Notes: generated by a model from the sequence alone, not told the origin. DNA of 64,000 bases from Acaryochloris sp. CCMEE 5410 (GCF_000238775.2 NZ_AFEJ02000001.1:1674001-1738000), one strand, 5' to 3'; shown: positions 9,872 through 19,263, counted from the first letter of the stretch. Translations and numbers: made by a program.

Positions 9872-9890
9872 CCCCTTACAAAGTCGAGGG

Positions 9891-10871
9891 CTATCCCAAC
9901 CAGCGGGCGGCATCTTTTGCATGGTAGGTCAGAATCATATCGGCTCCTGAACGCTTAAAGCTCATCAGGGTTTCCATCACCACTTTTTCTTCATCCACCC
10001 AACCGTTGAGGGCTGCAGCTTTGACCATGGAATATTCACCGGACACGTTATAGGCCGCGACGGGCAAGTTAGAGGCTTGCTTTACCTGCCAGATGATATC
10101 CATATAGGCCAAAGCAGGTTTCACCATCAGCATGTCTGCCCCTTCGGCGATATCCAGTTCAATTTCTTTGATCGCTTCGCGGGAATTAGCGGGGTCCATC
10201 TGATACGTTCTGCGATCGCCAAATTGAGGCGCAGATTCAGCCGCATCGCGGAACGGCCCATAGTAGGCAGAGGAATACTTGGCGGCGTAGGACATAATTG
10301 GAATGTCTTCAAATCCCCCTTCATCTAGTCCTGCCCGGATCGCCTGGACAAAGCCATCCATCATCCCAGAAGGGGCAATAATATCAGCGCCTGCCTTGGC
10401 TTGGGAAACGGCGGTTTTCTTCAGCAACTCCAAGGTCGGATCGTTGAGAACCCGACCCGTTAAATCCCCCGTTTCTAAATAGCCACAATGTCCATGCTGA
10501 GTGTATTCACACAAGCAGGTATCCACAATCACAATTAGATCCGGCACTGCTTCTTTGACAGCGGTAGAGGCTTTTTGGACAATGCCATGATCATGCCAAG
10601 CCCCAGTAGCATCGGTATCTTTCTCGGTGGGAATCCCAAACAAAATCACGGCGGGGATGCCCAGGTCATAGACTTCTTTGGCTTCTTCTACGACCTTATC
10701 GATGGAAAGCTGATAGACCCCTGGCATGGATGAGACTTCTTGAGCCACGCCTTCCCCCGGTACAGCAAATAGGGGATAAATCAGATCGTTGGTGGTGACA
10801 ACGGTTTCTTGCACCATGCGGCGCAATTGAGGATGGCTGCGAAGACGGCGCGGGCGATGGGTGGGAAACAT
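9891..10871 (-). CDS. hemB: Porphobilinogen synthase (delta-aminolevulinate dehydratase)
   Basis: A 326-residue enzyme that condenses two 5-aminolevulinate molecules to porphobilinogen, feeding heme, chlorophyll and bilin synthesis. Both Schiff-base lysines are visible: K198 in [14 protein letters not shown] and K251 in [10 protein letters not shown]. The cysteines of the zinc-type site are present (C119, C121 and C129 in [14 protein letters not shown]). The start [13 protein letters not shown] matches the usual N-terminus. The gene stands alone on the minus strand. Confidence 0.97.
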   Translation of the reverse strand: MFPTHRPRRLRSHPQLRRMVQETVVTTNDLIYPLFAVPGEGVAQEVSSMPGVYQLSIDKVVEEAKEVYDLGIPAVILFGIPTEKDTDATGAWHDHGIVQKASTAVKEAVPDLIVIVDTCLCEYTQHGHCGYLETGDLTGRVLNDPTLELLKKTAVSQAKAGADIIAPSGMMDGFVQAIRAGLDEGGFEDIPIMSYAAKYSSAYYGPFRDAAESAPQFGDRRTYQMDPANSREAIKEIELDIAEGADMLMVKPALAYMDIIWQVKQASNLPVAAYNVSGEYSMVKAAALNGWVDEEKVVMETLMSFKRSGADMILTYHAKDAARWLG

Positions 10872-11081
10872 AACCAGTAGGACTCTGCAATGAACGATAG
10901 GAGGGGACTTGTGTCGCCATACCCAAAATCTTATTACAGTTCCTAACGCCCAATGAAGAGATGTTCATTATCTTCACGGTTTGCTGCATGGGTTCCTGAT
11001 TCAAGCTAGCCAGGTGTTAGGGACCAATGTTGCCAAACCGTATCGCTTATTGCTTCAATTGTTTTTGAGATTGCACGAAAT

Positions 11082-12101
11082 ATGTCGAAACACCGCATTA
11101 CTCATCTATCTCACGGACAAGAGGGATTGCTTGCCGAGTATCGAGAAAAGTGGAAGGCGATTGCAAAGCTTACCAGACAGATTGATCAAGATAAGGTTGC
11201 AGCATCCGTCAAAGCTGGATATTTGGAGAGTAACTACCCTGAACCCACCCTGATTTTCTATAGCGATCCTTTTGCAGCCCTTCAAGATATTCAGTCAAAA
11301 GAAAGCTTCAAAACCGGGCTGGGGAGAAGTACCCGAAATACCTTTCATAAAAGGGTTATGGGGCATCTTATCCATCTGATGGAGAGACAGTTGGATCAAA
11401 CACTCTTTTGGCGATTAAGAAATCAAATCGAGTATCCCGATTATCCTGATCACCTAGACAAGGACAATCTGCCAACCTCTTTTCACTTCCCGATGGGAAT
11501 TGACACTTGCATCCAGGCTCAACTCACTAAGGATTTCGAGAATGCTGATATTAACGATGCAGAAACTAATTATTCCTATATTTCAAAATTAGTAGAGGCT
11601 GTGGATAGACCTCCTTCCTGGTCTATTTGGGGATGTATGCTTGATTTTTGCATATCAGTTCTGGGTGTTCAGCATGACTCCAAAAAATGGGAAGTGGCTA
11701 GGGAGTTAATGGAATGCTGCAGCTTTATCTTCCTGTTTGAGCAGGTTTGCATCGTCTGTGATCGCCCCAATATCTTGCTGTTTGATTCAGCCAATCTCCT
11801 CCATGCTGATGAAGGGCCTGCTCTCCAATTTACGGATGGTTACAGCGTTTATGCGGCTCATGGAGGAGTGCCTCTCGAAGGCAGACGATGCCAAAATGGT
11901 GAGTATATTGAACCAGGAACAAAAGTAAAGCTGCCTAGCACCGGAGAATATGGAATAGTCGTGCACTATTGGTATAGCCAGGAAATTTTAGATTTCGATT
12001 GTTACATCGCTTTCCTTGGAACATCATTTCCGAGCAAAGACACAGACTGTAAACCCTATATATTCAGGTATGCTGCAGTTTCGCTAGAAATACTTGAATG
12101 A
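11082..12101 (+). CDS. DUF6745-like protein
   Basis: A 339-residue soluble protein of unknown function. The segment near residues 225-260 (CIVCDRPNILLFDSANLLH, then EGPALQFTDGYSVYA and HGGVPLEG) is the hallmark of the DUF6745 family, in which a protein describes a 'bad words per dry line' style pattern of D/H/W/G residues. No catalytic motif is obvious. A C-terminal SH3-like stretch (GTKVKLPSTGEYGIVVHYW) may be a separate small barrel. The gene lies 32 bp before the ATP-grasp-like gene on the same strand, so the two may be co-transcribed. Confidence 0.6.
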   Translation: MSKHRITHLSHGQEGLLAEYREKWKAIAKLTRQIDQDKVAASVKAGYLESNYPEPTLIFYSDPFAALQDIQSKESFKTGLGRSTRNTFHKRVMGHLIHLMERQLDQTLFWRLRNQIEYPDYPDHLDKDNLPTSFHFPMGIDTCIQAQLTKDFENADINDAETNYSYISKLVEAVDRPPSWSIWGCMLDFCISVLGVQHDSKKWEVARELMECCSFIFLFEQVCIVCDRPNILLFDSANLLHADEGPALQFTDGYSVYAAHGGVPLEGRRCQNGEYIEPGTKVKLPSTGEYGIVVHYWYSQEILDFDCYIAFLGTSFPSKDTDCKPYIFRYAAVSLEILE

Positions 12102-12133
12102 TAGTCAGGTTCCATTGACCTCCAAAAATAACT

Positions 12134-13015
12134 ATGGACAGAGGTGAGAGCATAGCTCATAACACAAGCTCAGAGATACTCAAAAATAGCGCAATGTCCT
12201 TCGAAGACGCTGGTATTCTTTGCAGCGGATCCAGTGGTTGGGGATTTGAGGCACTGGCAGAACATCTTGCACAAGTTTTATCGGTCCCAGTTGTTCACCA
12301 CCCAGCTAAATTCAACTATGTTCTCGCTTACGATGAACTGGATAAAATCGGTGAAAACGCCTGGTTTATTCCGTATGAAGGCATCCATATAGCATCGGAT
12401 AAGCGCCAAGTCGCTAGACGCTTTCATACAGCGAAGGTCAGTTCACCGCAAACTCTCCTATGTGCTGACATTGAGTCTGCACAACAAAAAGTCCTTCAAG
12501 ATCCGAGCCGCCGTTGGTGCTTAAAGTACCCCACCAGTACAGGGGCAACTGGACACCGACTGTTTAATGCAGGCACCAATATCCCGACAGACTGGCCTTT
12601 GCCAATAGTCCTACAAGAATTCATAGCGTTGGCAAGACCTGAAGTTTATCGGACCTATTGCGCTGGTGGTGAATTTTTTGGGTGGGTTGTCAGGAGACAC
12701 CCAGATGTAAATTCAAAAGATCCGTGGGTTGCCCATGCGAGAGGGGCTCAGTACTGTGACTGTGGCGACATACCCAAGAAAGCTGTAAATGTTGCTACTG
12801 ATGCGCTTAGGGCGACGGGTCTTCTGCAATCATTCGGCTGTGTAGATCTGCTTTTTAGCCCATCTCAAGGTTGGGTTGTCCTAGAGGTTGGAACGGACGG
12901 CATTTTCAATCATGTCGATCGAGATCTTGGCATTCCACATTTAGAACATGAGATAGATTTACGATTAGCTGATGCCTTTTGGCATCGTGTCAGAGCTTTA
13001 GGTACAACTTTATAA
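12134..13015 (+). CDS. ATP-grasp-like protein
   Basis: A 293-residue protein with the outline of an ATP-grasp ligase. A pre-ATP-grasp region (to about residue 100) precedes the nucleotide-binding strand and loop WCLKYPTSTGATGHRL near 138-152. The C-terminal metal-site strand FGCVDLLFSPSQGWVVLEVG follows near 240-260. In canonical enzymes the last strand reads ExN; here it is EVGTDG, so the asparagine is missing. It may be a diverged ligase or an inactive relative. A second possible start is M21 (12194). It follows the DUF6745-like gene by 32 bp and converges on the dioxygenase gene. An amide- or peptide-bond-forming role with the neighbouring tailoring enzymes is only inference. Confidence 0.6.
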   Translation: MDRGESIAHNTSSEILKNSAMSFEDAGILCSGSSGWGFEALAEHLAQVLSVPVVHHPAKFNYVLAYDELDKIGENAWFIPYEGIHIASDKRQVARRFHTAKVSSPQTLLCADIESAQQKVLQDPSRRWCLKYPTSTGATGHRLFNAGTNIPTDWPLPIVLQEFIALARPEVYRTYCAGGEFFGWVVRRHPDVNSKDPWVAHARGAQYCDCGDIPKKAVNVATDALRATGLLQSFGCVDLLFSPSQGWVVLEVGTDGIFNHVDRDLGIPHLEHEIDLRLADAFWHRVRALGTTL

Positions 13016-13099
13016 ACAATGGCCTCAAAATCAGTTACTGAGGGAAAGCACAGAAACCATGCTGAGAAAACCTCAGACTTTGACTTGTTTTGGATATGA

Positions 13100-14176
13100 T
13101 CAAATTTGACTCAAGTTCATATCTATTGGTTTGGGAGCAGGACGCTGAAGGGCATCATTGCCGACCCACATGCGAACTAAGTGTCGCTTCTTTTCTGGCT
13201 CTTCCCAATCTAGATATTCCGTGCGGTCGTGAGCAATCAGGTGATTATTCAGGAAAATCATGTCACCTGGTTGGAGCTGAAGTTGATAGGTAATGTCCTC
13301 TTGATTGAGGGTCGCCTCAAATTGATCCAATACAAATAGATCCTCCTCCGATAGAGGTAATCCCGCCTTATCGTGGCCCGCCTCTATCCAATAGCGCATA
13401 TACCGACAGGTTAATCCTGGATACCAGCGGCCCCACTCAAACACTGGGAACGAATTTCGTAGTCGATCGAGGTGAGAGCGGGTACCGACCTCTCCGACAA
13501 TGATTTTGTCACGAATAAAATGTTGGCAAAGTCGCCGTAATACCTCGGGTTGGGATTGAAGGAGTCGTTGATAAGCCGTGAGGGTGTTCGCCAAACGATT
13601 GACACCTCCTTCCCGAGCGGTCCGCAAGCACAGCAAAGACACAATACCGGGCATCAGGTCCGCATCTGTGCTGTCTGTATGGTAGCCAGGCGACGTGCAG
13701 GTACTGGAAAAAAGCACATTCGCTTGGCGGTGATCCTGGCCGCGATCGCAGACATCATACAACAGTCCACGTTTGTCCAACACCGAGCCCAAAGCATAGC
13801 CTAGCTGCAGCAAGAGCAGTCGAGCAGCAGATTCGCCATACTCAGCTACATCAAACCCAGACAATAAGACAACGCCCGTGGTTTGGGTGAGATGATAACG
13901 CATCACATTCGCCAGAAGATCAAGATTCTGAATTCTCATCCCCCTTGCTTCAGGCGACTGCCAGGTATATCCCCTCGCCTCCAACCAATGATGCAACATT
14001 AAAGTTGAGGACAATATAGACTCTGGGAGCGTAATTCTCCAGTGAGAATTGGTTTCTAAACCTGCACTAGTCCAGCTAGGCTGCGACTTAGCCTTGATCA
14101 TCACCGAAGATAAATCTTCGATATGACCCATACGAGTAAGAAGTGGCATAACAATAACAATCGGGTCGAAAGGCAA
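13100..14176 (-). CDS. TauD/TfdA-type 2OG-Fe(II) dioxygenase
   Basis: A 358-residue cupin-fold oxygenase. The facial triad is readable: H166-T-D168 (PGYHTDSTDAD) and distal H316 (NNHLIAHDRTEY). R335 in KKRHLVRMW is placed to bind 2-oxoglutarate. The family hydroxylates or desaturates small molecules, often in natural-product or sulfonate pathways. The N-terminal 40 residues are poorly conserved, and M16 is a possible alternative start. It lies downstream of the diiron-enzyme and methyltransferase genes on the same strand but is separated from them by a 20-bp hairpin, so co-expression may be partial. Confidence 0.85.
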   Translation of the reverse strand: MPFDPIVIVMPLLTRMGHIEDLSSVMIKAKSQPSWTSAGLETNSHWRITLPESILSSTLMLHHWLEARGYTWQSPEARGMRIQNLDLLANVMRYHLTQTTGVVLLSGFDVAEYGESAARLLLLQLGYALGSVLDKRGLLYDVCDRGQDHRQANVLFSSTCTSPGYHTDSTDADLMPGIVSLLCLRTAREGGVNRLANTLTAYQRLLQSQPEVLRRLCQHFIRDKIIVGEVGTRSHLDRLRNSFPVFEWGRWYPGLTCRYMRYWIEAGHDKAGLPLSEEDLFVLDQFEATLNQEDITYQLQLQPGDMIFLNNHLIAHDRTEYLDWEEPEKKRHLVRMWVGNDALQRPAPKPIDMNLSQI

Positions 14177-14240
14177 AGTAGGGGGTCAGTTAGTGAATTG
14201 AGGCCGATAGCAGCGCTTATTTTGATCACATCTAGCATTT

Positions 14241-14287
14241 GCTAGGTATCTTGGAGCCTCATTCCATGAGGCTCCAAGATACCTAGC
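14241..14287. repeat. Perfect 20-bp hairpin between two minus-strand genes
   Basis: The arms 14241-14260 (GCTAGGTATCTTGGAGCCTC) and 14268-14287 are perfectly complementary around a 7-nt loop. It lies after the stop of the diiron-oxidase gene and before the start of the dioxygenase gene. On the minus strand it is followed by AAATGCTAG, not a T-run. It could be a processing or stability element, an attenuator, or a palindromic repeat. Confidence 0.7.
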
Positions 14288-14311
14288 ACATTACTCAGGA
14301 CAAGAACACCA

Positions 14312-15022
14312 TTAAGCCGCCCAAGCATAAGACACAGCTTCAGAAGCACGCTGAATACCATTAAAGAATTTCAGTCGCGAATCCATCGCTTTCTTGATCG
14401 CTCGATTCAAATAGATAGAGTCTTCCACCGTCTTTAATCGGGGTTCAATCAGCGCTTCCAAATGAGCAGCATGGTCATCATCGAGATCAATATGCACTTC
14501 GAAAAAGCTCAACGCTTCCGAAGAAAAAGGAGATACCCCAACAATGCCTTGGTGAATTTGGGTATACAGGGAATTCACAATTCCTTCGGATGCAAAGCAA
14601 ACAGCTCCCAAGGCGGCTAAATAACCATATTTATGGGGCAAAGCCAGATAAGTATCTATCATGGCCTGGGTTTCTGGCTCCGGGGGCGTCATTTGCAGCG
14701 TCCCATCATCAATCCCTAACGCCCGAGTAAACCGCCGAAATAATTCTGGATGAGCATGAGTCAAATCGCCCTGACCCATTTCATCCAAGAGATTTTCCAT
14801 AATCACCATCTGGGCGCTCTCATCGGGGCAACAAGACATAATGCCTGCCAGGATGCGATTAAAGGCTTGGGAAAACTTGTACATCTGTACCGCTAAAACA
14901 CGCACTTCGGCCAAAGTCAGCTCTCCAGATCGGCATTGCTCTAAAAAAGGATGCTTCCACAGAGGGTGCCGCATGGTCAGTCTGCGATAGGAATCCATAG
15001 AGTAGGCAGTAATCGTTTTCAT
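14312..15022 (-). CDS. Heme-oxygenase-like diiron oxidase (HDO/CADD-like)
   Basis: A 236-residue all-helical protein of the TenA/PqqC/heme-oxygenase fold. Candidate ligands are E81 (NLLDEMGQGD), H91 (HAHPELF), E146 (FASEGIVN) and the closing trio H177, D181, H184 (EVHIDLDDDHAAH). The H-x3-D-x2-H spacing is that of CADD and other HDO enzymes (UndA, BesC, SznF), non-heme diiron oxygenases that cleave or oxidise amino- or fatty-acid-derived substrates. This argues against TenA (thiaminase), which lacks that set. The start ATG overlaps the methyltransferase stop by 4 bp, implying translational coupling. The substrate is unknown; a self-sacrificing p-aminobenzoate-type reaction cannot be excluded. 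Confidence 0.8.
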   Translation of the reverse strand: MKTITAYSMDSYRRLTMRHPLWKHPFLEQCRSGELTLAEVRVLAVQMYKFSQAFNRILAGIMSCCPDESAQMVIMENLLDEMGQGDLTHAHPELFRRFTRALGIDDGTLQMTPPEPETQAMIDTYLALPHKYGYLAALGAVCFASEGIVNSLYTQIHQGIVGVSPFSSEALSFFEVHIDLDDDHAAHLEALIEPRLKTVEDSIYLNRAIKKAMDSRLKFFNGIQRASEAVSYAWAA

Positions 15023-15786
15023 TTGTGCACCTCAATCGCCATATGCAAGGGATAATCAACTAATGGTCCAAAAAAGTCAGGATCAAGTTCGACATGTTCA
15101 GGCAAGACTCGTAATTCACGCACAGTCGGCATGCTTGTAAAACCAGCCATTTGCAACGCTTCAAAGAAATCTTGCAGAGTTTTGTGAATCAGCTGGACGT
15201 CTAACCAGGAACCATCACGCTTCCAAATGCGCCCTGGACATTGCTGGTCCCGTCCACTGAAGTAGTTATTGCCATCCACTTCGAAATAAAAGGGAAACTC
15301 AGCTTGGCGCATATAGGGAAAAGCAGGGTGGGGGATACTAAAGATGAACCGCCCGCCAGGTTCCAACACCTGAAAAATTTCTGCCATGCAAGCCTGAGTT
15401 TGGGCAACCGTTAGGTAGTTAAACAAGAAAACAGCCACCACTAAATCAAACTTGTCTTGGGTGTAATGCCGAACGTCCGTGGCACATCCCACTTGATAGG
15501 TAATCCCCAAAGACTCTTGTTCTTCTTGAGCCTGGGCGGCTTCAATCATCCTCTGGGAAAGGTCGACGCCTAAAACGGATGCTGCACCGAGCTGTCGGAG
15601 TTGACGGCTACAGTACCCTTCACCACATCCAAGATCCAGAATCTTTTGCTCTGTAACTGGCGCACACATCTCCAAAATGGCGGGACGTGCTGTGAAGTCA
15701 GACAGCGAGCTGGGTTCACCTCGAACCCATCGAACCGCTGTATCGTTGTACAGAGCTTGGGTGACTTGTTTATTGGCCGTAATCAT
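15019..15786 (-). CDS. Class I SAM-dependent methyltransferase
   Basis: A 255-residue Rossmann-fold methyltransferase. Motif I is ILDLGCGEGYCSRQL near residues 49-63, and the acidic end of strand 2 is LGVDLS near 72. The motif IV region is FDLVVAVFLFNYL, and the post-motif is LEPGGRFIFSIPHP. The acceptor is a small molecule by fold class, but its identity cannot be predicted. It is the first gene of the minus-strand set: its stop overlaps the start of the diiron-oxidase gene by 4 bp, so both products are probably made together and act in one pathway. Confidence 0.9.
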   Translation of the reverse strand: MITANKQVTQALYNDTAVRWVRGEPSSLSDFTARPAILEMCAPVTEQKILDLGCGEGYCSRQLRQLGAASVLGVDLSQRMIEAAQAQEEQESLGITYQVGCATDVRHYTQDKFDLVVAVFLFNYLTVAQTQACMAEIFQVLEPGGRFIFSIPHPAFPYMRQAEFPFYFEVDGNNYFSGRDQQCPGRIWKRDGSWLDVQLIHKTLQDFFEALQMAGFTSMPTVRELRVLPEHVELDPDFFGPLVDYPLHMAIEVHK

Positions 15787-16751
15787 GAATTCCTCTTGGG
15801 TTCTAAATGGATTAACAACATAAACGAAAGGTTAGAGAACACTTCTTTTTAGCGAAAATCTGGCACAAGTCCGAAATCTGCTCTGACTTCAAATAGAGAT
15901 GAGAAGGCATGAGTAGATAGGGAATAATCCCCACTTTTTTGATCCTGTTTAGCATTAACCATTAACCAATAACCGCCTGATGTTGTTAACTATTCGCCTG
16001 AATTATTCCAAAAAAAGATATTTCACTATTTTTGGCATGGAAAATATTTTCTACATAGTTGCACTATATGTAGAAATATCACTTTTAAATACTCTTTCGC
16101 CAAAGAGATAGATATTAATACCTATGGAGATTTATCTCCAATTACTTGTGACGAAAAAATATGATCAGCAACTCATTAATATCTTTTTGGAAGAATTTTC
16201 AGATTATTTTGGTTGGGTCAATTCATCGATAAAACTGATTTAGTCTTTAACGATAAATCAGAGAATATTAGGTCTGTCTAGGTGTCGCATCAGTGTAAAC
16301 ACGTAACTTTAATGCACGAAAACAGCTATAGATAAGGTTTTTTTGAGTGATTACACGCATGTTTTAAGGCTTGAAATTTGATTATTTTCATAATTAAATA
16401 TTTGATTATTCTTGGAAAATAAATTAGATAAACTCATTATTAATTAATTATTAACACTAAATAAAGAAAGGTGAATTATTGATTCGCGAAGACTCACAGC
16501 CCTAAACATTTATTCTTTACATCTCAAATAAATCCAGATTTCTATATAGAGGCACCTTGCCAACCTAGAAATTATTATCTTCAGCAAATATTCCTAAGAA
16601 ACCGCCTCATTTTTTGACTACTTTTCAGGCAGAATTAGGGCATTATTAGTCCTTGCAAAGATAAAAATCCAAAAACAAAACCCATGTGGAACATGTTTTG
16701 TGGATTGGGAACCCTAGAGCTGTTGAAATTTAGATCGTTAGGGAGGCTCTC
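15787..16751. other. 965-bp AT-rich intergenic region
   Basis: This stretch separates the divergent methyltransferase and H-NOX genes. It is clearly more AT-rich than its surroundings, with many TTAATTAA-like tracts around 16380-16450. I found no coding frame, tRNA or strong inverted repeat. It must contain both promoters and is long enough for a small RNA or a degraded element, but nothing can be named. A good ribosome-binding site (GGGAGG) precedes the H-NOX start. Confidence 0.5.
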
Positions 16752-17315
16752 ATGTATGGCCTAGTCAATAAAGCCATCGAAAAGATGGTGCGCAGCCATT
16801 TTAATGATGCAACCTGGGAGGCGATCAAACAAAAAGCTGAGATCAAAACGGAAGCCTTTATCAGCATGGAAGGCTACCCCGATGAGTTGACCTACCGGTT
16901 GGTGGGAGCCGCTAGCGAAGTATTGGAGCTCTCTCCTGCAGACGTTATGCATGCCTTCGGTAAGTATTGGGTTCAGTTCACCGCCCAGGAAGGGTATGGA
17001 GAGCTAATGGAAATGAATGGGGAAGATTTACCTGAGTTCCTGGAGAATCTGGATGATCTTCATGCCCGAGTAGGGGTGATGTTTCCCAAGTTGCAACCCC
17101 CATCCTTTGACTGCGAGGAAGCGGATGAGGAAGAATTAACCCTGCATTATCACTCGGAGCGAGATGGACTAGCCCCCATGGTCATGGGATTGGTAGAAGG
17201 GCTGGGGGAACGATTTGAAACAGAGGTAGATATCAACCAGACCCACAGCCGCGAGGAGGGCGCCGACCATGATCAGTTCTCAGTTAAGTACAGAGTCAAG
17301 TGTCCTTTCCACTAA
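16752..17315 (+). CDS. H-NOX heme-based gas sensor
   Basis: A 187-residue stand-alone H-NOX domain that binds heme through H104 (DDLHARVGVMFP). The porphyrin propionate motif YxSxR is Y133, S135, R137 (HYHSERDGL). Stand-alone H-NOX proteins in bacteria usually sense nitric oxide and regulate a partner histidine kinase or cyclase. The next gene overlaps this one by 47 bp and encodes a kinase with the HNOBA domain, which fixes the pairing. A distal-pocket tyrosine for O2 binding is not evident, which favours NO sensing. Confidence 0.93.
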   Translation: MYGLVNKAIEKMVRSHFNDATWEAIKQKAEIKTEAFISMEGYPDELTYRLVGAASEVLELSPADVMHAFGKYWVQFTAQEGYGELMEMNGEDLPEFLENLDDLHARVGVMFPKLQPPSFDCEEADEEELTLHYHSERDGLAPMVMGLVEGLGERFETEVDINQTHSREEGADHDQFSVKYRVKCPFH

Positions 17316-18825
17316 TGGGATCGAGCGCAGTTTACCCCCCGAGTGTTTTGCCAAGGTTTTTCCCTTCCATTTTGTCTTTAATCGCAACTTAGAGATTTTG
17401 CAAGCGGGTAAGGTTCTGCAACACATTGCTCCTGAAGGGCTGATGGGCGGGCAGGTAGATGATTTTTTTCAGATTCAGCGTCCAAAGGTAGCACTGGAGT
17501 TTGATGCCCTACTGAAAAAGTCAAAAAAACTGTTTTTAATCGAATCGATTCATCGAGGATTTCAGCTCAAGGGACAGTTGATGCCCCTTGAGTCAGAAGA
17601 GGTGATCTTCTTTATTGGTTCGCTCTGGGTCACAGACCTCTCCGATCTCAAAGGCTATGGGGTAAAACTGCAAGATTTTGCCACCCATGAACCCACCTCA
17701 GATTTTCTCTATCTGCTCCAGGCTCGATCAACAGCTCTGGCCGATACCACCCATATGGCAGAGGAGTTAGCAGCCAAACAAGCTGAATTAGAGCAGACCT
17801 TGCAGGTGGTTCAGGAGAAAAACCACAACTTGCAGGCAACTCTCAAGCAACTAGAAACCACCCAGGAGCAGCTGATTCAATCGGAAAAGATGGCCTCCCT
17901 TGGTCAGTTGATTGCCGGGATCGCCCACGAGATCAATACACCTCTAGGGGCAATCCGATCCTCTGTAGAGAATATTTCTGACTTCTTAGAACGCAATTTA
18001 GGGGCACTACCTACCTTTTTCCAGGGCCTAACGGGAGACTGTCACCAGTTATTTTCAGAGTTGTTGGACTCCGCCAACCAGGATCTGGTGATCCTAAGCA
18101 GTCGAGAGAAACGCAAGCTGAAGCGAGGCAATATCCGCCTGCTGGAAGCGGAAGGGATCGAACAGGCGGATGACGTGGCGGATACCTTAGCCGAGTTGAA
18201 TTATTTAGAAGAGATCGAGGCCATTGTCCCTCGACTGCAGTCTACAGACGGTCGCCAGACCTTGGATATGGCGTACCAATTTTCGACCTTGTTAAACAGC
18301 ACCAAGACCATCAAAACGGCGACGGATAAAGCTGCCAAAGTGGTCTTTGCCCTGAAGAGCTATTCTCACTTTGACCATACGGGCCAAAAGGCCCCCACTA
18401 ACCTTATTTACGATATTGAAACGGTTTTAACCCTTTACCAGAGTCAGCTTAAAAATGGGGTTGAGGTTATCCGCAATTATGATCCCATTCCATCGGTGTC
18501 CTGTTTCCACGATGAGCTGAGTCAAGTCTGGACCAATCTGATTCATAACGCCCTGCAGGCCATGGACTATCAAGGCACCCTGACTCTGGATGTCCAGCAC
18601 CATGAGAATCAGGTCCAGGTCAAAATTGCCGACAGTGGTCAGGGGATACCGCCCGAAGTGATGCCCAAGATATTCCAACCGTTCTTTACCACCAAGCCCC
18701 CTGGAGAAGGAAGCGGTTTGGGACTCGATATTGTCCAAAAGATCGTGAAGAAGCATGAGGGCGATATTTCCGTGGAATCTGAGCCCGGGAAGACCCAATT
18801 TACCGTGTCTATCCCTCTGATTTAG
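17269..18825 (+). CDS. H-NOX-associated (HNOBA) sensor histidine kinase
   Basis: A 518-residue cytoplasmic kinase without membrane segments. Residues 22-150 form an HNOBA domain (PPECFAKVFPFHFVFNRNLE). A coiled coil follows at about 160-205 (AAKQAELEQTLQVV). The H-box has phosphoacceptor H220 in GIAHEINTPLGA. The ATPase domain shows HNALQAM, DSGQGIPPE and GSGLGLDIV. The start is set by a strong Shine-Dalgarno site (GAGGAGG) located inside the end of the H-NOX gene; the 47-bp overlap indicates tight coupling. A roughly 100-residue insert separates the H-box from the ATPase domain, longer than usual. It presumably phosphorylates the adjacent response regulator. Confidence 0.93.
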   Translation: MISSQLSTESSVLSTNGIERSLPPECFAKVFPFHFVFNRNLEILQAGKVLQHIAPEGLMGGQVDDFFQIQRPKVALEFDALLKKSKKLFLIESIHRGFQLKGQLMPLESEEVIFFIGSLWVTDLSDLKGYGVKLQDFATHEPTSDFLYLLQARSTALADTTHMAEELAAKQAELEQTLQVVQEKNHNLQATLKQLETTQEQLIQSEKMASLGQLIAGIAHEINTPLGAIRSSVENISDFLERNLGALPTFFQGLTGDCHQLFSELLDSANQDLVILSSREKRKLKRGNIRLLEAEGIEQADDVADTLAELNYLEEIEAIVPRLQSTDGRQTLDMAYQFSTLLNSTKTIKTATDKAAKVVFALKSYSHFDHTGQKAPTNLIYDIETVLTLYQSQLKNGVEVIRNYDPIPSVSCFHDELSQVWTNLIHNALQAMDYQGTLTLDVQHHENQVQVKIADSGQGIPPEVMPKIFQPFFTTKPPGEGSGLGLDIVQKIVKKHEGDISVESEPGKTQFTVSIPLI

Positions 18826-18867
18826 GGCAGGAGACGATTCGAAATCGACTAGCAATGGATCAATGTA

Positions 18868-19263
18868 ATGGTTAAACCCGTCGTTCTATGTGTAGATGAT
18901 GAAAAAGTTATTTTAGACAGTCTCAAAATACAGATTAAGAAAGAACTGAGTGACCTCTGCAATGTAGAAGCAGCCATCAATGCCAACGAAGCATTAGAAA
19001 TTGTGGAGGAGCTGCAGGAAGACGGCGTTGAGGTGGTTTTGGTGCTGTGTGATTGGCTAATGCCAGGGATGAAGGGAGACGAATTTTTCGTCAAACTCCA
19101 TCAAGATCATCCCAATATCATCAAAATCATGCTCTCTGGGCAGGCGGATCACTCAGCGATTGAACGGGCCAAGGAAGAGGCAGATCTCCATCGGTTTATC
19201 CATAAGCCCTGGCGTAAAAGCGAATTAATTGAACTGCTGAAGTCAAATTTGGAAGCGCTATGA
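18868..19263 (+). CDS. Single-domain response regulator
   Basis: A 131-residue receiver domain with no output domain. The acidic pair is in VLCVDDEK (D10, D11). The phosphoacceptor is D62 in [11 protein letters not shown] and the conserved lysine is in FIHKPW near residue 114. It lies 42 bp after the HNOBA kinase and overlaps the next kinase gene by 4 bp. It resembles the receiver at the N-terminus of that next protein, which suggests local duplication. It probably shuttles phosphate from the H-NOX-controlled kinase to a partner. Confidence 0.93.
   Translation: MVKPVVLCVDDEKVILDSLKIQIKKELSDLCNVEAAINANEALEIVEELQEDGVEVVLVLCDWLMPGMKGDEFFVKLHQDHPNIIKIMLSGQADHSAIERAKEEADLHRFIHKPWRKSELIELLKSNLEAL

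Noticed and set aside
14241-14287. A second msd-like hairpin
   Set aside because: No RT gene or a1/a2 repeats nearby; it is a simple 20-bp palindrome with a 7-nt loop.
14312-15022. TenA thiaminase
   Set aside because: The H-x3-D-x2-H closing motif and the E81/E146 pair fit diiron HDO enzymes, and no thiamine gene is nearby.
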